This document shows, piece by piece, positions 1-9,092 of a DNA stretch of 64,000 bases. Within the stretch, counting starts at the first letter, position 1; the number at the start of each line of letters is the position of its first letter. The translations under genes and the position numbers were made by a program. The notes beneath the pieces were generated by a model. It had not been told where the DNA came from. It did not search any database and saw only the letters and a program-made list of their open reading frames with translations. Source of the DNA: Chloroflexi bacterium bin20 (lineage in GTDB: Bacteria > Chloroflexota > Anaerolineae > Aggregatilineales > Phototrophicaceae); assembly GCA_002238485.1 (NCBI GenBank), contig MPMG01000002.1, positions 364,689 through 428,688 of the forward strand. The letters run 5' to 3'.

Positions 1-353
1 TCCGAGTGGTGGGCGCGGCAGAAAGCCTGCGCATCGAATGCCGCGTGCCCGGCGCAGACTGCAATCCCTACCTGGCGTATGCGGCGGCGCTGGCATCGGG
101 CTTGGACGGCATCCGCAACAGAATCGAAGCGCCAGCTGTCTTTGCAGGCGATATGTATGCGGCGCGACACCTGCCGCGCGTGCCAGCGACATTGGAAGAA
201 GCGACCGACAACTTCGAGCGCAGCGACTTCGCCAAAGCGGTTTTCGGCGCAGAAGTCGTGGCGCATTACAGCCATTTCTTTCGCAATGAGATCGAGAGTT
301 TTCGCAGCGCCGTAACCGATTGGGAGCGCCAACGGTACTTCGAGCGGATCTAG
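1..353 (+). CDS. Glutamine synthetase-like protein, C-terminal fragment
   Basis: The reading frame is open from the window edge, so this is the last ~117 residues of a longer gene. It carries the end of the glutamine synthetase catalytic domain: the run PGADCNPYLAYAAALASGL matches the conserved PGAD-x-NPYL-x-x-A block near the C terminus, followed by a short helical tail ending ERQRYFERI. The family joins ammonia or an amine to glutamate with ATP. Many members next to catabolic genes are gamma-glutamyl-amine or -polyamine ligases rather than true GlnA, and the fragment cannot separate these. The next gene, an SDR, starts 15 bp downstream, so the two are probably co-transcribed. Confidence 0.85.
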   Translation, partial: RVVGAAESLRIECRVPGADCNPYLAYAAALASGLDGIRNRIEAPAVFAGDMYAARHLPRVPATLEEATDNFERSDFAKAVFGAEVVAHYSHFFRNEIESFRSAVTDWERQRYFERI

Positions 354-367
354 GAAAGGCGGGAAGC

Positions 368-1141
368 ATGCGACTGGCGGGCAAGACAGCGCTCATCACC
401 GGCGCAGGCAGCGGCATCGGCTGGCAATCGGCGCAGCTCTTTGCCCAGGAAGGCGCAACGGTTGTCGCTGTTGATATCAACGAGCAGAGCGGTCGTCAAT
501 GCGCCGACGAGATCGTGCAAAGCGGCGGAAACGCTACCTATGTCTACGCCGATGTCGCCCGCGCGTCCGACTGCCAGCAGATGATCGCGGCTGCCGAAGC
601 GACGTATGGCAAGCTGGACATCCTCTTCAACAACGCCGGCATCAGCCACGCCGATGATGACGATGCCGTGCAGACCAGCGAAGCCGTCTGGGATGTGACC
701 TTTGAAGTGAATGTCAAAAGTGTGTTTCTGGGCTGCAAATATGGCATTCCAGCGCTGCGGCGGGCTGGCGGCGGCAGCATCATCAACACGGCGTCATTCG
801 TGGCGCTGCTGGGCGCGGCCACGCCACAGCTGGCATACACGGCGAGCAAGGGCGCTGTGCTGGCCTTGTCGCGGGAACTGGCGGTGGTGCATGCGCAGGA
901 AAATATCCGCGTCAATGCGCTTTGCCCCGGTCCGCTGCGCACCGAGCTGCTGATGAAATACCTGAACACGGACGAAAAGAAACGGCGGCGGCTGGTGCAC
1001 ATCCCCATGGGGCGCTTCGGCGAGGCGCAGGAAATCGCCAAAGCCGCGCTCTACCTGGCATCGGACGAGTCTTCGTTTGTCACTGGCAGCAGCTTCGTTG
1101 TCGATGGCGGCATCACCGCTGCCTATGTGACGCCTGAGTGA
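368..1141 (+). CDS. SDR-family NAD(P)-dependent oxidoreductase
   Basis: This is a 257-residue classical short-chain dehydrogenase/reductase. The N terminus has the TGAGSGIG dinucleotide-binding motif (residues 11-18), an NNAG motif follows near residue 90, and the catalytic YTASK has Tyr157 and Lys161. The C-terminal VTGSSFVVDGG block is typical of the family. I chose the ATG at 368 because it is preceded by an AGGAAAGGCGGG ribosome site and starts directly before the Rossmann strand; the in-frame ATG at 320 lies inside the upstream gene. The substrate is not predictable from sequence. The gene probably shares a transcript with the glutamine synthetase-like gene. Confidence 0.9.
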   Translation: MRLAGKTALITGAGSGIGWQSAQLFAQEGATVVAVDINEQSGRQCADEIVQSGGNATYVYADVARASDCQQMIAAAEATYGKLDILFNNAGISHADDDDAVQTSEAVWDVTFEVNVKSVFLGCKYGIPALRRAGGGSIINTASFVALLGAATPQLAYTASKGAVLALSRELAVVHAQENIRVNALCPGPLRTELLMKYLNTDEKKRRRLVHIPMGRFGEAQEIAKAALYLASDESSFVTGSSFVVDGGITAAYVTPE

Positions 1142-1171
1142 TAAACGGACTACATTCACCCAGAGGATGAC

Positions 1172-1196
1172 GTAGGGGCGAGCCATTGGGTCGCCT
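1172..1196 (+). repeat. GTAGGGGCGA dispersed repeat
   Basis: The segment begins GTAGGGGCGAGCCATTGGG and recurs near 3046, 23153, 31146 and 32010. It lies in the 215-bp gap between the SDR and the acyl-CoA ligase. No gene is seen in this gap. Confidence 0.7.
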
Positions 1197-1356
1197 GTCG
1201 AAGCCCGATCCCGCAGATTGCGCTCGCCGCCCATTCGGGGGGCCAAGGGGGCAAGCGGTTAAACTCCTGTCTTCAACAGCATTCGCATTCGCCCAGCCGA
1301 TGTGGTCAAATCATCGACAGGAATCCACCGCGTGAACCCACAGCAGGAGGCGCGCC

Positions 1357-2979
1357 ATGCTGCCCGGACTCATGATGGACTACCCGCTGACGCTGGACAA
1401 AATTGTCGAACACGCCAGCCGCATGACACCGCAGAAGCTCATCAAAACGAAATTGCCCGATGGCGGTTGGCATACCTACAGCTATGCCGATTTCGCGGCG
1501 CGCGTCAAGAAGCTGGGCAACTTGCTGCTGGGTTTGGGACTGGGGGCAGGCGACCGGGTCGGCACATTCGCCTGGAACAATTATCAGCACCTCGAATGCT
1601 ATTTCGGCATCCCGGCGGCAGGCGCAGTTTGTCATACGCTCAATATCCGCTTGTCCGCCGAACAGCTGCGCTTCATTATCGAGCATGCCGGCGACAAGGT
1701 CATCATCGTCGATGGCACGTTGCTGCCCCTGCTGGAGCCAATCGCCCACCAGTTGGACATGGTCGAGCATTTTCTGCTTTTCAACTGCGATGCAAGCGCC
1801 ACAGAGCGCCTGCCTCGCGCAGCGCTCTACGAAGACCTGATGGCAGAGGCGAGCGACGACTTCGCCCCTCGCTGCACAGACGAGAATATGGCGATGGGTT
1901 TGTGTTATACCAGCGGCACCACAGGCATGCCCAAGGGCGTGCTCTACAGCCACCGCTCCATGATGCTGCATACGTTGGGCGTCCTGGCAGCGGCGGCGAT
2001 CGGACCAACTGAAGCCGATGTTGTGCTGCCAGTCGTGCCACAATTCCACGCCATGGCCTGGGGCTTGCCCTATGCTTGCGCTTGGGCTGGCGCAACCCTG
2101 ATCATGCCAGGCCCACATCTGCAGCCCGCGCCCCTGGCCGAGATGATCGAGAATGAACGGGTGACGATCGCGGCTGGCGTGCCCACCATTTGGAACGGGC
2201 TCTATCACGAATTGCGGGCTAATCCGCGCGACATCTCCTGCATCACACAGCTGGTCGTGGGTGGTTCTGCCATGCCGCGCGGCTTGATCGCAGCCTACGA
2301 ACGCGAACTGGGCGTCAATGTCGTGCACGCCTGGGGCATGACCGAGCTTTCGCCGATCGGCAGCGTATCCAAGCTGCAATCGCGCCATGCCGAACTGGAT
2401 GAGGGGGCCCGCTGGGATGTCAAAGCCAAGCAAGGTTACTTCGTGCCCGGCGTCGAAGCGCGAATCGTGGACGATGCCGGCGCTGCCTTGCCCTGGGATG
2501 GCGATACCATGGGCGAGCTGCAAGTGCGCGGATACTGGGTGGCTGGACGGTACTTTCGCATCGAGCACGATGAAGAACACTTCAGTCCCGATGGCTGGTT
2601 TCGCACCGGCGATGTCTGCACCATCGACGCCAATGGCTATATGACCATCACCGACCGCACCAAGGATCTGGTCAAGAGCGGCGGGGAATGGATTTCCTCT
2701 GTCGACCTGGAAAATGCGCTGATGTCGCAGGACTCCGTGCTGGAAGCCGCCGTCATCGCCGTGCCCGATGCGCGCTGGGGCGAACGACCGCTGGCAGTGC
2801 TCGTGCCGCTGGGTGACGGCTGCAATCACGCCGAGCTGAATGAATGCCTGCTGCAAACGTTTCCCAAATTCTGGCTGCCAGACCGCTATGTGCTTGTTGA
2901 CGAGATTCCCAAAACCAGCGTGGGCAAAATGGACAAGAAAGCGCTGCGGACGATGGTCGCGTCTGGCGAGTTGGGGTAA
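1357..2979 (+). CDS. AlkK-like medium/long-chain acyl-CoA ligase (AMP-forming)
   Basis: A 540-residue acyl-CoA synthetase of the ANL superfamily activates a fatty or related carboxylic acid to its CoA thioester through an acyl-adenylate. The start [13 protein letters not shown] is characteristic of the AlkK-like branch. The phosphate-binding loop [11 protein letters not shown] lies near residue 185, the adenylate motif WGMTE near residue 326, the hinge region DGWFRTGD near residue 410, and the C-terminal catalytic Lys is in [12 protein letters not shown]. The length is normal. An AGGAGG ribosome site precedes the ATG. It stands alone between repeat-bearing gaps, so its physiological substrate is unknown; beta-oxidation priming is the simplest role. 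Confidence 0.9.
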   Translation: MLPGLMMDYPLTLDKIVEHASRMTPQKLIKTKLPDGGWHTYSYADFAARVKKLGNLLLGLGLGAGDRVGTFAWNNYQHLECYFGIPAAGAVCHTLNIRLSAEQLRFIIEHAGDKVIIVDGTLLPLLEPIAHQLDMVEHFLLFNCDASATERLPRAALYEDLMAEASDDFAPRCTDENMAMGLCYTSGTTGMPKGVLYSHRSMMLHTLGVLAAAAIGPTEADVVLPVVPQFHAMAWGLPYACAWAGATLIMPGPHLQPAPLAEMIENERVTIAAGVPTIWNGLYHELRANPRDISCITQLVVGGSAMPRGLIAAYERELGVNVVHAWGMTELSPIGSVSKLQSRHAELDEGARWDVKAKQGYFVPGVEARIVDDAGAALPWDGDTMGELQVRGYWVAGRYFRIEHDEEHFSPDGWFRTGDVCTIDANGYMTITDRTKDLVKSGGEWISSVDLENALMSQDSVLEAAVIAVPDARWGERPLAVLVPLGDGCNHAELNECLLQTFPKFWLPDRYVLVDEIPKTSVGKMDKKALRTMVASGELG

Positions 2980-2984
2980 AGATT

Positions 2985-3068
2985 GACCGCAGAAATAGGT
3001 GCAAGTAAGTCATGCAAATCGTGAGCACAAAGACACAGAGGCGGTGTAGGGGCGCGCCATTGGGTCGC
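2985..3068 (+). repeat. Composite dispersed repeat (CACAAAGACACAGAG plus GTAGGGGCG)
   Basis: The stretch around 3003-3040 (AAGTAAGTCATGCAAATC then CACAAAGACACAGAGG) closely matches 58491-58530. It is followed at 3046 by a GTAGGGGCG copy ending in CCATTGGGTCGC. Two dispersed repeat families are therefore joined here. Confidence 0.65.
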
Positions 3069-3156
3069 TCGCTTCAAAGTGGAGTTGTGAACGCGGCAAT
3101 TCGTATCATTGCTTATTTGCACTTACTGAGAACCTCAAGTCGGGAGCAGAAACAAC

Positions 3157-4311
3157 ATGAAAATCACTGACATCCGCACAAGCGCCTTCCAGCACGAGAT
3201 GGCGCGCGCTATCGGCGATGCCAACAACCCGCGCGGACGTTCGCTTTATGCCGGGTTGGCGGTCTTTTTGGACACCGACGCCGGCTTGACGGGCGTGGCG
3301 CTGGGCAATCCCGGGCAGGCGGGGGCAATCGCAAGCATGGCGAGGGATCTACTTTTTGGGCAAGACCCGCGCGGAGTCATCGGCTTGTGGCAGCGCATGG
3401 CGGATTTCGCTTTCAAAGGCGGCAACCGCGGCGCAATCACCGATGTCATCGGGACCCTGGATGTCGCGCTGTGGGATCTCAAAGCCAAAGCCAGCCAGCA
3501 GCCCCTCTGGCAGTGCCTGGGCGCATCCAGCCCGCGTGTGCGCGCCTATGCCAGCGGCATTGACCTGTGCCTGAGCGATGAGGAAATCGGCGAATTCTAT
3601 CGCAAACAGGCGGCGCGTGGCATAAGGGCCGGCAAGCTCAAGGTCGGCCTGGACCGCGAAAGCGATTTGCGGCGAATCGGCATCATGCACGACGCCCTGG
3701 CCAGCTCTGGCAAGACGCCCGCGCTGCTGATCGACTCCAACGAATACTGGTCGCCCAAGCAAGCCATCCAGCATATTCGTTATTTCGAGCGGCATTACGA
3801 GCTGTTTTGGGCGGAAGAGCCGGCGCGGCGTTGGGATGCGGCGGGCTTGCGCAAGGTGTCGGATGCGGTGAGCGCGGCGGTTGCGACTGGCGAAAACCTG
3901 GACGATGCCGCCGACTTTCGCCCGTTGATCGCAGCTCGCGCCGCCGACATTCTGCAGATCGGACTGGGCACAGGCGGCATCACCGGCGCATGGCGGGTCG
4001 CGCAGATGGCGGATGGATTCGACCTGCCGGTTTCGGTGATGAATTGCCCGGGCAATTTCATGGCGCATTTTGCCGCCGCCCTGCCCAATCACATCTGGAT
4101 GGAAGTGGTGGATGCCGGGCGCGATGTCGTCTTTGCGCATGACAGCCGCGTGGAAGACGGGCATATCGTGCTGGGCGATTCGCCGGGCAATGGCATACTG
4201 TTCGACGAGGACATGCTGGCGAAATGCGCGATTACGCAGGTCGCTGCCGAGGCGAGCCCGAGCCCCTGGGGGCGGCGTGTTGGCGCTGGCTTGGTGGTTG
4301 TGGGGGAGTAG
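3157..4311 (+). CDS. Mandelate racemase/muconate lactonizing enzyme family protein
   Basis: This 384-residue protein belongs to the MR/MLE branch of the enolase superfamily, which abstracts a proton alpha to a carboxylate and stabilises the enediolate with Mg2+. The N-terminal capping domain is followed by a barrel carrying the K160-L-K162 base pair, metal ligands in LLIDSN (D193), AEEP (E220/E221) and TGEN (E246), and a late VMNCPG segment. This layout fits acid-sugar dehydratases or epimerases. The exact substrate cannot be assigned. The gene is monocistronic, and a plain GGGAGCAGAAACAAC leader precedes the ATG. Its presence matches the acid-sugar theme of the window. Confidence 0.85.
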   Translation: MKITDIRTSAFQHEMARAIGDANNPRGRSLYAGLAVFLDTDAGLTGVALGNPGQAGAIASMARDLLFGQDPRGVIGLWQRMADFAFKGGNRGAITDVIGTLDVALWDLKAKASQQPLWQCLGASSPRVRAYASGIDLCLSDEEIGEFYRKQAARGIRAGKLKVGLDRESDLRRIGIMHDALASSGKTPALLIDSNEYWSPKQAIQHIRYFERHYELFWAEEPARRWDAAGLRKVSDAVSAAVATGENLDDAADFRPLIAARAADILQIGLGTGGITGAWRVAQMADGFDLPVSVMNCPGNFMAHFAAALPNHIWMEVVDAGRDVVFAHDSRVEDGHIVLGDSPGNGILFDEDMLAKCAITQVAAEASPSPWGRRVGAGLVVVGE

Positions 4312-4374
4312 GCGGGTGGCATCGCACGGTGTGGGTTAGTCTAATGAATTTCCGATCATACCATGCACAAGTTG

Positions 4375-4404
4375 TGATACAATTCAGATAGATTTACTGG
4401 AGGG
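4375..4404 (+). promoter_or_regulatory. Extended -10 promoter and ribosome site of the accessory gene pair
   Basis: An extended -10 element TGATACAAT (4375-4383) lies upstream of a strong GGAGGG ribosome site (4399-4404), eight bases before the ATG at 4413. No good -35 box is visible at 17 bp. The stretch is AT-richer than its surroundings. Confidence 0.45.
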
Positions 4405-4412
4405 CATCACAA

Positions 4413-4847
4413 ATGAGCAGAGAACTGGAGCGAATCGACATCCTATTGCGTATCATTGTCGCCGCACAGGGGGACGCGGTTTCTCCTGTACAGTTGCAGA
4501 AGGTGGCTTTCCTGGTTGGACAGGAATGCCCAAATGATGTCCCTTCCGACTATTATGAGTTTGTGCCATATGACTATGGACCGTTCTGCAAAGACATATA
4601 CCAAGACGTCGAAGAATTAGAACGGCGCGGACACATATCAATATCTCCAAGTGCGCTTGGAACACGCAAGGAATATCGCGCTACATTTCGCAGCAGGGAT
4701 ATTGAGTTCAGCCATATGCCTGCACCAGTTGCAGAATACATAGCAAAGGCAGTTGAGTGGGCAAAGCCCTTATCGTTTGGAGAGTTAGTAAGCGCTATCT
4801 ATCAAGTGTACCCCGCATACGCGACAAACAGCATCTATAACGGATAG
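4413..4847 (+). CDS. SocA/Panacea-like (DUF4065/YwgA-type) protein
   Basis: A 144-residue soluble protein. The pattern VSPVQLQKVAFLV, then YYEFVPYDYGPFCKDIYQD, then a helix VEELERRG resembles the SocA/Panacea (DUF4065) and YwgA families, where a LQK helix is followed by a Y-x-YGPF motif in a winged-helix-like fold. Panacea proteins are known as antitoxins that pair with many unrelated toxins, and SocA is a ClpXP adaptor in Caulobacter. The downstream Ntn-hydrolase gene starts 6 bp after the stop, so the two are almost certainly one unit. Base composition is lower in G+C than neighbouring genes, suggesting transfer. The family assignment is by motif resemblance only; regulator, antitoxin or adaptor roles are all possible. 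Confidence 0.6.
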   Translation: MSRELERIDILLRIIVAAQGDAVSPVQLQKVAFLVGQECPNDVPSDYYEFVPYDYGPFCKDIYQDVEELERRGHISISPSALGTRKEYRATFRSRDIEFSHMPAPVAEYIAKAVEWAKPLSFGELVSAIYQVYPAYATNSIYNG

Positions 4848-4853
4848 AAGATA

Positions 4854-5654
4854 ATGACGCTTATCATTGGCGTTCGATGCGGTGACGGAATCGTCATCGG
4901 CAGCGATAGTGTGACGACGTACTCTTCCTTTAGCGGCCAACCGACAATCGAGCAAGAGATTGACACCAAGGTTCGAATAATCAACAACAATGCGCTTTAC
5001 GCTTCAGCAGGAGAGGTTGGTCCGAGCCAGGACATATTAAGTGCGCTCGAATCCAACTGGACAAAGATTAGCAGGAGACCAAAGTATCATACCGTCAAGA
5101 AAGAGCTATCTGATACAATTTCTGGTCAGATCAAGCACTATGCAAGACGAAAGGAAGAAACGCTGGTTACGCCAGGCCGCAACAACTCTTTCGTTACAGA
5201 GGTTGGAATTGCATGTGTGTTGGCGGTTCCGATTGCTGACGAACACCATCTTTTTCTGTTTGATCAGCACGGCAACCCTGAAGAGTATAGATCCGAGCTT
5301 CCGATAGTAACTGTTGGAAGCGGTCAAGTACAGGCAGATCCCTTCTTGGCATTTGTCAAGCGAGTAGCATGGAACGATAAGCAGCCGGCTACGGTCAAAC
5401 AGGGGATAGCTGGCGTTTTGTGGACACTGCAATATGTGATAGCAAGAAATTCAGCGCTCGGAGTAGGTGGCCAACCATCAATCGGTATCTTGGAAAAAGC
5501 CGACAGAAACTGGGAAATTAGTGTCCATAAACTGGGAAGCGAACGGCTTAGCATGCATATAGACGCAATCACCAACGCCGAACAGTCTTTGTTTGACCAC
5601 CTCAATGAGCACGTTACTCCAACGACTCTCCCCCCCAGATCCACAAGAAATTGA
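4854..5654 (+). CDS. Proteasome beta-like Ntn hydrolase
   Basis: A 266-residue protein starts MTLIIGVRCGDGIVIGSDS. After Met removal Thr1 would be the N-terminal nucleophile, Asp17 matches the conserved proteasome/HslV Asp17, and the Lys in DTKVRIIN (Lys38 by this count) matches catalytic Lys33 with a short insertion. A following YASAGEVG strand matches the Gly47 region. These are the signatures of the proteasome beta/HslV fold. No HslU, Mpa/ARC or other unfoldase is nearby, and no alpha subunit. The partner is instead the SocA-like protein upstream. The gene is convergent with the methyltransferase-nuclease gene 70 bp away. Proteolytic activity is inferred from the conserved residues. Confidence 0.75.
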   Translation: MTLIIGVRCGDGIVIGSDSVTTYSSFSGQPTIEQEIDTKVRIINNNALYASAGEVGPSQDILSALESNWTKISRRPKYHTVKKELSDTISGQIKHYARRKEETLVTPGRNNSFVTEVGIACVLAVPIADEHHLFLFDQHGNPEEYRSELPIVTVGSGQVQADPFLAFVKRVAWNDKQPATVKQGIAGVLWTLQYVIARNSALGVGGQPSIGILEKADRNWEISVHKLGSERLSMHIDAITNAEQSLFDHLNEHVTPTTLPPRSTRN

Positions 5655-5724
5655 ATCGCCGCCTCAGCATTCCTCAGCGCATGAAGCCCCCACTGTTGTT
5701 GCTATTGGCTGCTTCTGGACACAG

Positions 5725-7467
5725 CTAAATCATATCCTGCTGCTGCTTCCCATCGCCAGTCCTCGCCCGCGCAGCCTGCCTGAAAGTCCCATGCTGCGGC
5801 GGCATATCGACTCCGTCTCCGCCCAGCAAATCGCGAATCGACAGAATCTGCAGCCGGCGATACCGCTTTTGCCAAAATGGCGATTCGTAATAACCCGTCG
5901 CCAGCGCATCTTTCAACATGGGCTGCGTCGGTTGTTCCAGCGTGAGAAAGACGCCGATGGCCGCCTCTTCCCGCTCGATGACGCCGCGCAATTCGTGAAT
6001 ATCTTTTGCGCCCACCTTGCCCGACTTCACCTGCACGATGACTTTTCTCGCCCTCGCCTTGCCTTTCGCGTCCCGCTCAAAGAAGTTGATGATGCCATCA
6101 ATGCCCTTGTCCGCGCCTTTTTTGCCCTTGCGACTGCCAGACTGCCCGCCAACCGGTTTCGCGCCCACCAGCGACAGCGCCCACCATTCAAACTGATAGC
6201 GGCCTTCGTTGGCGGAGTCCTGCGCCAGGTCGCGCGCGCCATCTTCGGTCCTTGGCTCGCCGATGACTTCGTAGTCCACCCCCGACTCCAGCTCGAACAT
6301 ATCCAGCAGGCGATACTTCTGCAGGGCGATTGATAGATGCGTGATGTCAATGCCGATCCATTTGCGCCCGAGTTTGTGCGCCGCCGCAATCGCCGTGCCA
6401 CAGCCGCAGAATGGATCCAGCACGATATCGCCTTCGTTGGACGAAGCGCGGATGATGCGTTCCAGCAGGGCGACTGGTTTTTGTGTGGGGTAGCCGAGTC
6501 GTTCTTTGGCGTGGGCGCTGATGGGCTTTATGTCTGTCCATGAATCTGAAGATATTTTCCCTGGCGCATCTTTCAGATAATACTTATATCTTGGTGCTCC
6601 CCCAGATTTCTTAGGCCAGTGTATCATTCCATGCTTATCCATTAAATCAAGTTTGGAATGAATTCCAAGCTGTTTCCACTCTTCTTCCGGTGGCAAGAGT
6701 TCTCTAAGCCAATCAGGAAAACGCTTGTATCCGGCTGGGATCGCCCATGCACGGCCTCTGCTAGGGAGCCTCCCTCGCCATTTTTTGTAGGCTTCTGGGC
6801 CACCTGATTTACCTCCTGTAATCGGCTGTGTAGTGTAAGCACCTCTCTCATCTCTCATTGAATAGTTTTTTTGCTTATATTCTTCATCATATTCTTCATA
6901 TGTCGGTTTCCAGTTCCAAGATTCGGTTTTGCTATAGAAAAGTATTACATCATGTATAGCTGGGAACTGTTTTGCACCCAGATCATGCGCTCTCGTTCTT
7001 TGCCAAACAATTTCACTGCGAAAATTCTCGCTACCAAAGATCGCGTCCAGCACAATCTTCAAATAATGACTCGCGGTCGGATCGCAGTGCAGGTACAAGC
7101 TCCCGGTCGGTTTTAAGACGCGCCGCAATTCGACCAGCCGCGCCGTCATCATGACCAGGTAAGCCATCATCTGGTTGCGGTCGATCAGGTTGAGCAGCGC
7201 TTCAATGGCGGTCGATACTTTTTCGGGCGCGTTGAGTATCAGGTCGCGGTAGGTCTCTTCGGCAATTTCGCCCCAGTGCCAGGTGTCTTCAAAGGCGGTG
7301 ATTTGCGCCTGGCTGTCCGCGCCGCTTTCCGAGCGAAACAGCACATTGTAATTGCGGTTGCTGTTGAAGGGCGGGTCGAGGTAGATGAGGTCGACGCATT
7401 CGTCTGGGAAGTATTCGCGGCTGCGCAGAATCTCGAGGTTGTCGCCGTAGTAAAGTCGGTTGTTCAT
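5725..7467 (-). CDS. DNA methyltransferase fused to Mrr-like restriction endonuclease domain
   Basis: A 580-residue protein. The N terminus holds MTase motif IV as DPPF (residues 31-34). A long target-recognition region follows, then the AdoMet-binding motif DPFCGCGT near residues 345-355, the order of beta-class N6A/N4C methylases. Residues ~450-550 form a PD-(D/E)xK nuclease-like domain with KGIDGI and VIVQVKSG, as in Mrr-type enzymes. One polypeptide may thus both modify and cut DNA. I chose the ATG at 7467 because MNNRLYYGDN begins the conserved region and GAGAG precedes it; the longer upstream frame runs through a repeat. The central part (about 6540-7010) is clearly AT-richer than both ends, pointing to exchange of the recognition domain. 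Confidence 0.85.
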   Translation of the reverse strand: MNNRLYYGDNLEILRSREYFPDECVDLIYLDPPFNSNRNYNVLFRSESGADSQAQITAFEDTWHWGEIAEETYRDLILNAPEKVSTAIEALLNLIDRNQMMAYLVMMTARLVELRRVLKPTGSLYLHCDPTASHYLKIVLDAIFGSENFRSEIVWQRTRAHDLGAKQFPAIHDVILFYSKTESWNWKPTYEEYDEEYKQKNYSMRDERGAYTTQPITGGKSGGPEAYKKWRGRLPSRGRAWAIPAGYKRFPDWLRELLPPEEEWKQLGIHSKLDLMDKHGMIHWPKKSGGAPRYKYYLKDAPGKISSDSWTDIKPISAHAKERLGYPTQKPVALLERIIRASSNEGDIVLDPFCGCGTAIAAAHKLGRKWIGIDITHLSIALQKYRLLDMFELESGVDYEVIGEPRTEDGARDLAQDSANEGRYQFEWWALSLVGAKPVGGQSGSRKGKKGADKGIDGIINFFERDAKGKARARKVIVQVKSGKVGAKDIHELRGVIEREEAAIGVFLTLEQPTQPMLKDALATGYYESPFWQKRYRRLQILSIRDLLGGDGVDMPPQHGTFRQAARARTGDGKQQQDMI

Positions 7468-7610
7468 GGCAGGCTCTCGCTTACAAAGTCCGAGCCTGTA
7501 GTATAGCGTTTCTGTGCATTCGTCTCGATGCAGCCCGGGCTGCGAGACTCTGCGCCTCAGGAGTGTCGAACTCCGTGTACATGGGAATCTACCTCCCCCA
7601 AGCCTGTAAC

Positions 7611-7666
7611 GTAATCCGCGCGCGCTCGTGCCTCCCCTCGACTTATCGGGGGGACTGAGATAGGGC
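7611..7666 (+). repeat. Palindromic CTCCC-GAC-TTAT-CGGGGGG dispersed repeat
   Basis: This copy reads AATCCGCGCGCG followed by CCTCCCCTCGACTTATCGGG, the same element as at 55632, 59683 and (inverted) 41545. It forms a stem-loop and sits between the amidase stop and the methyltransferase start. A perfect 14-bp palindrome GCAGCCCGGGCTGC lies just upstream at 7530-7543. Confidence 0.65.
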
Positions 7667-7673
7667 AAGTCCG

Positions 7674-9092
7674 CTAGAAGCCCCCAGCCAGCGCCTCCGC
7701 TCGCCGTGTATGCCAGTCGTGGTCGCGTTCGTATGCCCGCGCGATGCGATAGAGCGTCGCCTCGTCAAATGCGCGCCCCGTCAACTGGAAGCCATAGGGC
7801 AGACCGGCCGCCGTTATCCCGCAGGGCACGGACATGGCTGGCAGTCCGGCCAGATTCGCGTTGAAGGTGTGGTGGCACATCGAGCCGACAGTCGTATCCG
7901 CGAAGCCATCGGCGCGCGGCGCATTCAGCTGGTCCTGCGGCACAGTCGTCACCGGCATGGTCGGGTTGAGCATGGCGTCCAGCTTTGCGTCGGCGAATGC
8001 CCGCAGCAGCGCTTCCCGATAAACTCGCCGAGCTTGCTGCGCCGCGATGTATTGCGTGGCTGGCAGCAATTCGCCCAGCTGGATCATGGCGCGGGTGGCG
8101 GGGTCATATTTGTCGGCGTGCTGGCGGATCAGCTTGCGATGCCAGCTGCTGCCCTCGCAGAGCACAATCGTAAACAGCGCGTCCTGCGTCATGTCCAGCT
8201 CGGGCAGGCTGATTTCGATGAACTGGGCGCCGGCCTTTTGATAATGCGCGATGACCGCTTCGACGCCCGCGCGGATCTCGGCATCCAGCCCGGCATAGAA
8301 GAAATAGTTGCGTTCGATGCCGATGCGCAGACCTTTCACGCCTGCTTCCAGCCCGGCGCAGAAATCGGGAACGGGCTGCCGCGCGCTGGTCGGATCGCGC
8401 GTCTCATGACCAGCCATGCCAGCCAACAACAGCGCATTGTCGCGCACCGTCCGCGTCATCGGTCCCACATGATCCAGCGCCCAGGCCACGGGCACAACGC
8501 CGTGTATGCTCACCCGTCCATATGTCGCTTTCATCCCGACCAGGTTGTTTATGGAAGCGGGCACGCGGATCGAACCGCCCGTGTCGCTGCCCAAGGCGCC
8601 AAATGACGAACGACTCGTCACGGCCACGCCGCTGCCGATGCTGGAACCGCCGGCATAACGATCCAGCGCCCAGGGACTGCGGCTGGGTGGACTGTTGACG
8701 CCATACGCGAATTCGTGGCAGTGCGTCTTGCCGATGATGATTGCGCCGCCCGCCCGCAGCCTCGCCACGCAGCTGGCGTCAAAATCTGGCACGAAGCCCG
8801 CCATCACGCGCGACCCGCATTCGCTGGGGCTGCCCTGCGTGTAGATATTGTCTTTTACGCCGATGGGCAGGCCATGCAAAGGACTGCGCCGTCCGCCAGC
8901 CGCCATCTCTGCATCAGCTGCGCGCGCCGCCGCCAGCGCTTCGTCCGCCAGCACATGGGCATAGGCATGCACAAGCGGCTCGCTGCGGTCGATTGCGCGC
9001 AGGTTGGCTTCGACCAACTCTAGCGACGAGATCTCGCCCGCGCCCAGCAGATCGCTGACTTCGCCCAGGGAATGTTCGCATAGCTCAGTCAT
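7674..9092 (-). CDS. Amidase-signature-family amidase (AtzE/GatA-like)
   Basis: A 472-residue amidase hydrolyses a carboxamide, urea or carbamoyl bond. The Ser-cisSer-Lys triad is visible: Lys80 in GVKDN, the cis-Ser in YAGGSS (residues 150-151), and nucleophile Ser174 in GSDTGGSIR. The length is normal. The ATG overlaps the end of the small AtzG-like gene by 8 bp, so translation is coupled. AtzE/AtzG in cyanuric-acid breakdown and GatA/GatC in tRNA amidation show that such amidases often need a small helical partner. Being last in an importer operon, it probably hydrolyses the imported compound or a derivative. There is no GatB nearby, so a tRNA role is unlikely. Confidence 0.88.
   Translation of the reverse strand: MTELCEHSLGEVSDLLGAGEISSLELVEANLRAIDRSEPLVHAYAHVLADEALAAARAADAEMAAGGRRSPLHGLPIGVKDNIYTQGSPSECGSRVMAGFVPDFDASCVARLRAGGAIIIGKTHCHEFAYGVNSPPSRSPWALDRYAGGSSIGSGVAVTSRSSFGALGSDTGGSIRVPASINNLVGMKATYGRVSIHGVVPVAWALDHVGPMTRTVRDNALLLAGMAGHETRDPTSARQPVPDFCAGLEAGVKGLRIGIERNYFFYAGLDAEIRAGVEAVIAHYQKAGAQFIEISLPELDMTQDALFTIVLCEGSSWHRKLIRQHADKYDPATRAMIQLGELLPATQYIAAQQARRVYREALLRAFADAKLDAMLNPTMPVTTVPQDQLNAPRADGFADTTVGSMCHHTFNANLAGLPAMSVPCGITAAGLPYGFQLTGRAFDEATLYRIARAYERDHDWHTRRAEALAGGF

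Noticed and set aside
1306-2856. A 516-codon minus-strand frame opposite the acyl-CoA ligase
   Set aside because: It lies fully inside a clear AMP-forming ligase gene and its translation is His/Gln-rich with no family features, typical of antisense frames in G+C-rich DNA.
5593-6333. A 246-codon plus-strand frame over the end of the methylase-nuclease gene
   Set aside because: The minus strand carries the conserved QVKSG nuclease domain here; the plus-strand frame has no motif and begins inside the Ntn-hydrolase gene.
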